From Bacteroidales bacterium UBA3709 (GTDB lineage Bacteria > Bacteroidota > Bacteroidia > Bacteroidales > UBA932), in the NCBI GenBank assembly GCA_002372015.1, contig DFIA01000071.1, positions 1-10,761 of the forward strand: 10,761 nt of DNA. Direction: 5' to 3'. Positions 5,959-10,761 of the stretch are shown here, one piece after another. The first letter of the stretch is position 1, and the number at the start of each line of letters is the position of its first letter. The notes beneath the pieces are model-generated. The model saw nothing but the letters and a program-made list of their open reading frames with translations, did not search any database and was not told the origin of the DNA. The position numbers and the translations under genes were made by a program.

Positions 5959-8325
5959 ATGAAAGAAAATAAAGGTACACAGATTAGCCTTATAGATCTT
6001 TTCTTCTTTTTACTGAGCAGGTGGTATTGGTTTGTAATATGTGTGGCCCTCTGTGTGGGATATGCCTATTACAGATATGCAAAGAAGCCACTCATTTATA
6101 AAAGCGAGGCAACTGTAATAATAAAAGACCCAAGCAATACACGTTCATCAGCAAGGTTGGATGCATATAGTAACATGATAAATAATGTAACTATGTCTAA
6201 CGAAATATTGCAACTGAAGTCTAAATCTTTGATGTCTTCTGTAGTATTGGCATTGGATGCAGATATCTGCTATACGGTGCATGAGGGGCTTCGCAATATA
6301 GAACTGTACGATACATCTCCTGTAAAGATGTATGTTTCTCGTAACGAGGGTGCAGCAGAGGCTTTTACAATAAATGCAACCATATTGTCTGATTCTCAGA
6401 TAAAGTTGGTTATTGATGGCGGCTCTGCAATTAAAACTACATTGGGAGATACTTTAACCTACAAAGGAGCACGCATGGTATTCTCTCCTACGGGGTATTA
6501 TTCTTCATATAAAGGTAAAAATATAAAGATAACAAAATTGCCGCTCAGAAGTGCAGCGGTAGGTTATCTTTCTCGGCTAAGAGTAAAACAGACAGAAGCA
6601 GACGCTTCTATTTTGGAACTTTCTCAACAAGATTACTCTGTTAGAAGAGCTGTTGATATACTCAACATGCTTGTAGATAAATATAACGAAGATGCTATAA
6701 AAGAAAAGAACAGAATAGCTCATAATACCTCAGACTTTATCAACGAGCGCTTAGCCATTATCCAGAGCGAATTGGGTACGGTAGAAGGAGATTTAGCTAA
6801 CTTTAAAAGCTCGCAAAAGGTTATGGATGTAGATGGAACAGCATCCGACTATTTGAGTGAGAGCAGGAGCTATAATTCAGAAATAATCAAAATAGAGATG
6901 AGGTTACGTTTGGCCGGCTTTCTTAAGGAACATCTTGCCAAGGCCTTTAGTGCTTACGAAACAGTGCCGGCTAATACAGGTTTAGAAGATGCAAGCATAG
7001 ATGCTGCTATATCTAAATACAACGAACAAATTCTGCAGCGCGACCGCCTTATACGCGCAAGTAGTACAGAGAGCCAGGCTGTTAAGCAGATAGAAGCACA
7101 AATTGTGCCGGCACAGCAGGTTATAACAAATGCATTAGACAATCTTATAGCCTCTCTCAATACAAGGAGAAGTGAAATAGCTCGCTTAGAGCAGCAGTCT
7201 ATGAAAAAGTTTACTGCCATGCCGGTTAAAGCGCAAGAGCTGTTATCCATAGAAAGGCAGCAGAAAATAAAGGAAGCGCTTTATGTATTTTTGCTAAATA
7301 AAAGAGAAGAAAACGCTCTTACCCAAGCAATGGCAGATAATAATGCCAGAATGATAGATACGGCAGAAGGCTCTTCTGTGCCAATTTATCCTTCCAAAAA
7401 CAAGATGCTTCTACTTGGTTTATTGCTTGGCTTGTTTATACCTGCCGTTATTCTAATAGCTTGGATGTTTGTAGATACCAAGATACGAGGCAAGAAAGAC
7501 TTAGAGGGTTCCGATGTTTCTTTTCTGGCAGAGGTTCCTTTATTCAAGATTAAACATAAGAAAGCACAAGACAAAAAAACTGTAGGCGGTAGCAGAATAG
7601 AGGCAGAATACTCTTTACATTCCTATCGTTTTTTTAAGGAAGCAATGCGAATGTTGTGTACCAATATAGATTTTATGAAGCCGGAGGATTGTAAGTCTCC
7701 TGTTTTGATGCTTACTTCTTTTAATGCCGGCATGGGTAAGTCTTTTATAATAAGGAATACGGCGGCAGCTTTTGCAGATGCAAGTAAAAAGGTTATTATC
7801 ATAGATGCCGACTTGCGCAAGCGTTCCAGCTCAAAATTCTTTAACCTCAAACATAAAACGGTAGGGCTAACTAATTATCTTGCAGATAGAGATTTAGATA
7901 TAGACAGAATTATTTATAAAGATGCTATACCGGGTGTAGATTTTGTGCCGGCAGGGCATATACCGCCTAACCCTATAGAACTTTTATCCAGAAGCCGTTT
8001 TGAAGAATTAACAGAAGCCTTGCGTAGCAGATACGATTATATACTCATGGATGGTACCCCGATAACTATGGTTGCCGATTCTTTTGTAGTCGGGAGAGTT
8101 GCAGACATGAACCTGTTTGTGCTAAGAACAGATGCTTCTGACCGCAGGCAAATTTCTATGTTAGAAGATTTGAGTAAAGATGGTAGGTTAAAGAATGTAT
8201 ATGTGGTACTCAACGGAACAGACTTAGACAAGATGAATAGTTTGCGTTACGGCTATGGTTACGGTTACGGTTATGGTTATGGTTATGGTTATGGTTATGG
8301 AGAAGAAGCTGAGCCACAAAACTAA
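5959..8325 (+). CDS. wzc: Wzc-like polysaccharide co-polymerase fused to a tyrosine autokinase (BY-kinase)
   Basis: I chose ATG 5959, four bases after the upstream stop; the open frame starts earlier but inside wza. The protein has 788 residues. TM1 is near 22-38 (WYWFVICVALCVGYAYY). A Wzz-type periplasmic domain follows, with coiled-coil segments near 255-320 and 345-460. The region before TM2 has the Pro-containing motif VPIYPSKN (474-481); TM2 is near 483-505. The cytoplasmic kinase has Walker A SFNAGMGKS (587-595, K594), Walker A' VIIIDADLRK (612-621), PAGHIPPNPIELL (664-676) and Walker B YDYILMDGTP (692-701). The C-terminus has nine alternating Tyr-Gly pairs (Y764 to Y780), then EEAEPQN. 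Family role: it sets chain length and drives export with Wza, through cycles of trans-autophosphorylation on the tail tyrosines. The next gene, a HAD hydrolase, stands where a Wzb-type phosphatase could be expected. Confidence 0.92.
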   Translation: MKENKGTQISLIDLFFFLLSRWYWFVICVALCVGYAYYRYAKKPLIYKSEATVIIKDPSNTRSSARLDAYSNMINNVTMSNEILQLKSKSLMSSVVLALDADICYTVHEGLRNIELYDTSPVKMYVSRNEGAAEAFTINATILSDSQIKLVIDGGSAIKTTLGDTLTYKGARMVFSPTGYYSSYKGKNIKITKLPLRSAAVGYLSRLRVKQTEADASILELSQQDYSVRRAVDILNMLVDKYNEDAIKEKNRIAHNTSDFINERLAIIQSELGTVEGDLANFKSSQKVMDVDGTASDYLSESRSYNSEIIKIEMRLRLAGFLKEHLAKAFSAYETVPANTGLEDASIDAAISKYNEQILQRDRLIRASSTESQAVKQIEAQIVPAQQVITNALDNLIASLNTRRSEIARLEQQSMKKFTAMPVKAQELLSIERQQKIKEALYVFLLNKREENALTQAMADNNARMIDTAEGSSVPIYPSKNKMLLLGLLLGLFIPAVILIAWMFVDTKIRGKKDLEGSDVSFLAEVPLFKIKHKKAQDKKTVGGSRIEAEYSLHSYRFFKEAMRMLCTNIDFMKPEDCKSPVLMLTSFNAGMGKSFIIRNTAAAFADASKKVIIIDADLRKRSSSKFFNLKHKTVGLTNYLADRDLDIDRIIYKDAIPGVDFVPAGHIPPNPIELLSRSRFEELTEALRSRYDYILMDGTPITMVADSFVVGRVADMNLFVLRTDASDRRQISMLEDLSKDGRLKNVYVVLNGTDLDKMNSLRYGYGYGYGYGYGYGYGYGEEAEPQN
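8248..8301 (+). repeat. Hexanucleotide tandem repeat TAYGGN x9 encoding (Tyr-Gly)9
   Basis: Nine six-base units run from TAC at 8248 to GGA at 8301. The last five Tyr codons are all TAT and four of the last five Gly codons are GGT, giving a nearly pure TATGGT run on the 3' side, while the 5' side is mixed TAC/TAT. Gain or loss of a unit stays in frame and changes the number of tail tyrosines by one. Confidence 0.95.
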
Positions 8326-8352
8326 TAAGTAGAATATATTAGACTCTTATAC

Positions 8353-8751
8353 ATGAAAATTGCAGTAGATTTCGATGGCACAATAGTGGAACATAAGTAT
8401 CCATCAATAGGCAAAGAAAAACCTTTTGCAGTAGAAACGCTAAAGCAACTTGTTTGCGATGGACACATACTCATTCTGTGGACGGTTCGTTCCGGTGCGC
8501 TATTGGAAGAGGCGGTTAAGTGGTGCGAGAGCCGCGGTATCCGTTTGTATGCAGTTAATAGCAACCACCCGAGAGATTATATGTTTTCTTCTACCAAAGA
8601 CGATTCGCCAAAGGTTGATGCAGATATTTTTATAGATGATGCTAACCTTGGCGGCTTGCCGGATTGGGGAGAAATTTACGAAATGATAAATGGCAAGGTG
8701 CAAGCAAGGGCAAAGCGAAAAAGAAAACGTTTATTTAAGATATTCAGATAA
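8353..8751 (+). CDS. Small HAD-superfamily hydrolase/phosphatase with a basic C-terminal tail
   Basis: The 132-residue protein has the complete HAD signature in a minimal, cap-less core. Motif I is DFDGTIV (nucleophile D6, acid/base D8), motif II is the Thr in ILWTVRSG (T44), motif III is probably K87 in SPKVDADIF, and motif IV is FIDDAN (D95, D96). It therefore probably hydrolyses a phosphate ester with Mg2+ in the cytoplasm. The last 18 residues are strongly basic (RAKRKRKRLFKIFR at the end), more a tail than part of the fold, and could bind membrane lipids or an acidic partner. It follows the kinase gene by 27 bases without a visible terminator and ends the polysaccharide block. The substrate is unknown: a sugar-phosphate precursor or the phosphotyrosine tail of Wzc are both possible. 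ATG 8353 has no SD site, as usual for this block. Confidence 0.85.
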   Translation: MKIAVDFDGTIVEHKYPSIGKEKPFAVETLKQLVCDGHILILWTVRSGALLEEAVKWCESRGIRLYAVNSNHPRDYMFSSTKDDSPKVDADIFIDDANLGGLPDWGEIYEMINGKVQARAKRKRKRLFKIFR

Positions 8752-8906
8752 ATAGCGTATATAAATGTGAAGCCTATTTTTAGTGTTCCTAATGATTTAA
8801 GAAGGTTGTAGAACAGAAAGAAACAGTATATATATATTCAAGCTTTTTTACATTTTCTTTAGGCAAGTATCATCTCAGGATTTTTTTGCAATGACAATTT
8901 TAAACA
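8752..8906. other. AT-rich non-coding gap; probable boundary between the two regions
   Basis: I see no gene here. It holds a (TA)n stretch at 8827-8835, a T6 at 8844-8849 and a T7 at 8881-8887, but no clear hairpin terminator for the upstream operon and no SD site in front of ATG 8907. The base composition and codon habits on its two sides differ, so a transfer edge or an assembly junction most likely lies in or near it. Confidence 0.5.
8806..8834 (+). promoter_or_regulatory. Weak candidate promoter for the LicD-family gene
   Basis: TTGTAG (8806-8811) and TATATA (8829-8834) are 17 bases apart, a sigma-70-like arrangement. The TA run makes the -10 assignment ambiguous; a Bacteroidetes-type TTG...TATATTCA reading overlaps it. 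The downstream gene needs its own promoter if it is not read through from the capsule operon. Confidence 0.22.
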
Positions 8907-9740
8907 ATGAGAGTAGTAGATTTAAAAGAATTACGTCAGATACAGTTGGAAATTTTAGATGATATCCATAGGTTTTGCGTGTCTGAATCCATTAAATACT
9001 CCTTATGTTTTGGAACATTGCTCGGGGCTATTCGGCATAAAGGATATATTCCTTGGGATGATGATGCCGATATTGTTATTGATTATTTTGATATTCCTCG
9101 TTTTATTGAAGCCTGTCAAAAAGATTTATCCGATGAATTTGTTTTAGAAGGATATGAAATAAATAAAAAGGCTAATGTTTTAGTGCCGACATTAAAGATG
9201 AGATATAAAAATTCTTATTTAAAAGAAGAAAATTGGTTTTGGCTACCTAATAGATGCGGTACCGGATCTGGTTTTTTTGTCGATATATGCGCATTTATGG
9301 GTGTGCCAGAAGATAAGAAAGAGCATAAGAAATTATTAAGAAAAGGGAAAGCTGCGGTTGTTCCTTATTGTTTTTTAGATGCTTTATTAAGAATTCATCC
9401 TTATCATCTGAAGAAAAAATTAAAAGATTATGAAAGACAAATCGCGGAAAAATATAAAGACTCACCTTATGTTTCACAAAGCGTCATTATTCCATGGCAG
9501 GAATTAGATGATGTCCATGCGAATAGTTTTAAAAGAGAAGTAATTTATCCTTTTAAAGAATTTGATTTTGCGGGGCACAAATTATTTTCTTTTAATCAGC
9601 CTGATGTCTTTGCTAGTTTAAGATATGGGGAAAAATCATTAAGAATTAAAAAAGATGGTCAATGGGTTGACCCTTATCCCAAAGAAAAAAGATTTAGTAA
9701 ACATCTAGGGGCATATAGCTTAAATAGAAGTATAAAATAA
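8907..9740 (+). CDS. LicD-family phosphotransferase (nucleotidyltransferase-like fold)
   Basis: The 277-residue protein appears complete for LicD. It begins with the helix LKELRQIQLEILDDIHRFC (6-24), then the core motif YSLCFGTLLGAIRHKGYIPW (31-50) followed by DDDADI (51-56), whose Asp residues match the metal-binding DxD of the nucleotidyltransferase fold. A later conserved-looking part is YPFKEFDFAGHKLFSFNQPD (214-233) with RYG (239-241). Known LicD enzymes attach phosphocholine or other phospho-groups from CDP-linked donors to glycans; the group used here cannot be read. No membrane helix is visible. Codon use differs from genes 1-8 (ATT-rich Ile, TTA-rich Leu, more A+T). ATG 8907 has no SD site. 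The stop codon overlaps the stem of its own terminator, which faces the minus-strand terminator, so the gene seems naturally linked to the right-hand region. No choline-uptake or activation genes are seen. Confidence 0.88.
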   Translation: MRVVDLKELRQIQLEILDDIHRFCVSESIKYSLCFGTLLGAIRHKGYIPWDDDADIVIDYFDIPRFIEACQKDLSDEFVLEGYEINKKANVLVPTLKMRYKNSYLKEENWFWLPNRCGTGSGFFVDICAFMGVPEDKKEHKKLLRKGKAAVVPYCFLDALLRIHPYHLKKKLKDYERQIAEKYKDSPYVSQSVIIPWQELDDVHANSFKREVIYPFKEFDFAGHKLFSFNQPDVFASLRYGEKSLRIKKDGQWVDPYPKEKRFSKHLGAYSLNRSIK

Positions 9741-9759
9741 GCCGCTTCTGCGGTTTTTT
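9739..9759 (+). terminator. Intrinsic terminator of the LicD-family gene
   Basis: The stem AAGCCGC/GCGGTTT with loop TTCT is followed by T residues to 9759. The first two stem bases are the last two of the LicD TAA stop codon. It is a compact, classical rho-independent terminator. Confidence 0.8.
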
Positions 9760-9763
9760 ATAT

Positions 9764-9798
9764 AAAAAAATCTCTAACCTTTAGTTAAGGAAGAGATT
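9764..9798 (-). terminator. Intrinsic terminator for the minus-strand gene(s)
   Basis: On the minus strand, AATCTCT (9798-9792) pairs with AGAGATT (9775-9769), with an inner CCTT/AAGG pairing after a small asymmetric bulge. The T-run (9770-9764) follows at once. It lies 26 bases beyond the stop of the 83-aa gene and faces the LicD terminator. Confidence 0.78.
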
Positions 9799-9823
9799 AA
9801 TTATTAATAAATTTAATTGGTGG

Positions 9824-10075
9824 TTATTTTTTTCTGCTATCAAAAACAACTTGACGGCCTTCTTCTAAAACGCGGCTGACAATATAATATGGTTTTTGGG
9901 CTTTTTTAAAGCCATCTTCATCGATATTTTGTTTGTGATATTCTTCAGTATAAGAAATTTGATTGAGCATGCTATTACCAAAAGAAACAGCCTCTTCTAA
10001 TGTATGATATTCTTCTTCCATTTCTTCAACATGTCCATCAGGGAAAAAGACTTCTAATTTGTAATAAATTTCCAT
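9824..10075 (-). CDS. Small protein of unknown function (83 aa)
   Basis: I do not recognise the family. The protein begins MEIYYKLEVFFPDGHVEEMEEEYHT: a beta-strand, a PDG turn and a very acidic stretch, then a helix (LEEAVSFGNSMLNQI, 26-40), then Tyr-rich strands (PYYIVSRVLEEGRQVVFDSRKK at the end) and a basic terminus. It has no signal peptide or membrane helix, so it is probably a compact cytoplasmic alpha/beta protein. That it is a real gene is well supported: AGGAG lies 10 bases before ATG, a possible TTGCGG-18-TAAAAT promoter lies upstream, and an intrinsic terminator lies just downstream. The SD site contrasts with the SD-poor genes at the left of the window. It follows the partial minus-strand gene by 83 bases, and may be transcribed alone or with it. 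Confidence 0.75.
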   Translation of the reverse strand: MEIYYKLEVFFPDGHVEEMEEEYHTLEEAVSFGNSMLNQISYTEEYHKQNIDEDGFKKAQKPYYIVSRVLEEGRQVVFDSRKK

Positions 10076-10085
10076 TTTATAATTT

Positions 10086-10090
10086 CTCCT
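10086..10090 (-). promoter_or_regulatory. Shine-Dalgarno site of the 83-aa gene
   Basis: AGGAG on the minus strand, 10 bases before ATG (10075-10073). It is one of only two strong SD-like sites in the window (the other is at 1770-1775) and supports a low-GC Firmicutes-like translation style on the right side. Confidence 0.7.
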
Positions 10091-10098
10091 ACAAAAGT

Positions 10099-10128
10099 AT
10101 TTTAAGTAAAAATAGGTTTATCCCGCAA
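10099..10128 (-). promoter_or_regulatory. Candidate sigma-70/sigma-A promoter for the 83-aa gene
   Basis: On the minus strand, TTGCGG (10128-10123) and TAAAAT (10104-10099) are separated by 18 bases, with the start codon about 24 bases past the -10 box. It is in the only gap before this gene, and no terminator is visible for the gene upstream, so read-through is also possible. Confidence 0.38.
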
Positions 10129-10158
10129 CCAAATAATATATATATTAATTCTTCTTAA

Positions 10159-10761
10159 TTAGATTTTTTCAAAATGATAATCGATTGAAAGGCTATAAAT
10201 AGTAATAACGGATTTATAATCGGTGCTACCTGTATATTTATTTTGGAAGGTTATTGTTTTACTATTCGTTAGGAAAGATAATCCACCTTCGTTATATTCA
10301 TCATATTGATTATATGGCCCAACAAATGATTCACCGGTAATTACATTTCCATCCACAAAAGCGGTAACAGGTGCGTTAGTTAATAAGCTATATGTGATAG
10401 AAATAGAATTAATTTTTGTAATATAACCATCTTTATTTTTAATCGATATAACTAATGAACCACCATTGCCATCTGTGGAAGCAAATAAACACACACCTTT
10501 ATAAGAAATAGGCTTTCCTTGTACATAATAGCCGGGTGCAGTAGCGTTATTGAAGTTATAGATTAATGAGAATAATTCATCATCTCCTAATAATTCTTTA
10601 GCAAAATCTTTGCCATCGATTGTTGGTTGTTCACTGATATCTTTATCTATACGAGCATTGAATTCAAAATCTGTGCGGGTATTATCCACTCTTGTTAATG
10701 TGATAACCGCGCCAAAACTATCATCGATAGTTTGATCAACGCTATCAACATCAAATTCCCG
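10159..10761 (-). CDS. Beta-rich protein of unknown function, C-terminal part (5' end beyond window)
   Basis: The frame stays open to the right edge of the window, so only the last 200 residues are seen. A GTG at 10689 is an internal Val codon, not a likely start. The fragment is rich in Ser, Thr, Asn, Gly and alternating hydrophobics. Two similar strand-rich blocks can be seen: NGGSLVISIKNKDG followed by ITKINSISITYS, and NSKTITFQNKY followed by KSVITIYSLSIDYHF at the end. This resembles the beta-sandwich repeats at the end of secreted or surface proteins, which is an inference from style and not a family match. No LPXTG motif, C-terminal membrane anchor or enzyme motif is visible. A signal peptide, if any, would be outside the window. 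The stop TAA is at 10161-10159; no terminator follows. Confidence 0.65.
   Translation of the reverse strand, partial: REFDVDSVDQTIDDSFGAVITLTRVDNTRTDFEFNARIDKDISEQPTIDGKDFAKELLGDDELFSLIYNFNNATAPGYYVQGKPISYKGVCLFASTDGNGGSLVISIKNKDGYITKINSISITYSLLTNAPVTAFVDGNVITGESFVGPYNQYDEYNEGGLSFLTNSKTITFQNKYTGSTDYKSVITIYSLSIDYHFEKI

Noticed and set aside
8827..8836. TATATATATT run as an operator or recombination site
   Set aside because: A simple TA dinucleotide run is common in AT-rich gaps, and no second copy or flanking inverted repeat was found.
10140..10158. TAATT/AATTA inverted repeat after the minus-strand partial gene, as a terminator
   Set aside because: The stem is only about five A-T pairs with no real T-run, so it is too weak to call.
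1..10761. CRISPR arrays, tRNA or rRNA genes, insertion sequences, integrase genes, invertible-promoter repeats
   Set aside because: I looked for repeated spacer patterns, cloverleaf ends, transposase motifs and paired distant inverted repeats and saw none. A short distant repeat pair could escape reading by eye.

Overview
The window reads as two regions of different character. Positions 1-8751 are a single, tightly packed plus-strand run of surface-polysaccharide genes of the kind found in Bacteroidales (Bacteroides/Prevotella/Parabacteroides relatives). The evidence is a polysaccharide-export lipoprotein and an Wzc-type fused chain-length regulator/tyrosine kinase with a (Tyr-Gly)9 tail, a Wzy-like protein with a GDGYF...TDVGYLRF loop, and start codons mostly without Shine-Dalgarno (SD) sites. 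The genus cannot be told from what is visible. Positions about 8900-10761 are visibly richer in A+T and use different codons (ATT instead of ATA for Ile). They carry intrinsic terminators and, on the minus strand, a gene with a clear AGGAG ribosome site, which is more like a low-GC Firmicutes/Mollicutes-type genome.

Layout. 1-430: 3' part of a membrane acyltransferase that seems to lack an internal block and carries a strong hairpin. 427-1788: Wzy-like polymerase. 1785-2915, 2905-4008 and 4016-5200: three GT4/GT-B glycosyltransferases. 5178-5954: Wza-like outer-membrane export lipoprotein. 5959-8325: Wzc-like co-polymerase/BY-kinase. 8353-8751: small HAD-fold hydrolase. 8752-8906: non-coding, AT-rich, holding the likely boundary. 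8907-9740: LicD-family transferase with its own terminator. 9741-9823: two facing intrinsic terminators. 9824-10075 (minus): 83-aa protein of unknown function. 10159-10761 (minus): C-terminal part of a beta-rich protein of unknown function, open at the window edge.

How the genes work together. Genes 1-8 overlap or lie within 4-27 bases of each other and are probably one transcript. The glycosyltransferases would build the repeat unit on a lipid carrier at the cytoplasmic face, the acyltransferase (if functional) would acylate it, Wzy would polymerise it in the periplasm, and the Wzc/Wza pair would control chain length and export it. The HAD enzyme may handle a sugar-phosphate or act on the phosphorylated system. 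No flippase or initiating phosphoglycosyltransferase is in the window; they should lie upstream. LicD could add a phospho-substituent to a glycan, but its composition and terminator tie it to the right-hand region, so its membership in the capsule pathway is uncertain.

I did not find a clearly new biological system. The most unusual signals are the 16-bp hairpin and apparent internal deletion in the acyltransferase, the hexanucleotide repeat that sets the number of kinase tail tyrosines, homopolymer tracts placed so that one slip would truncate wza or wzy, and the abrupt compositional break near 8.75-8.9 kb (island edge or chimeric contig).
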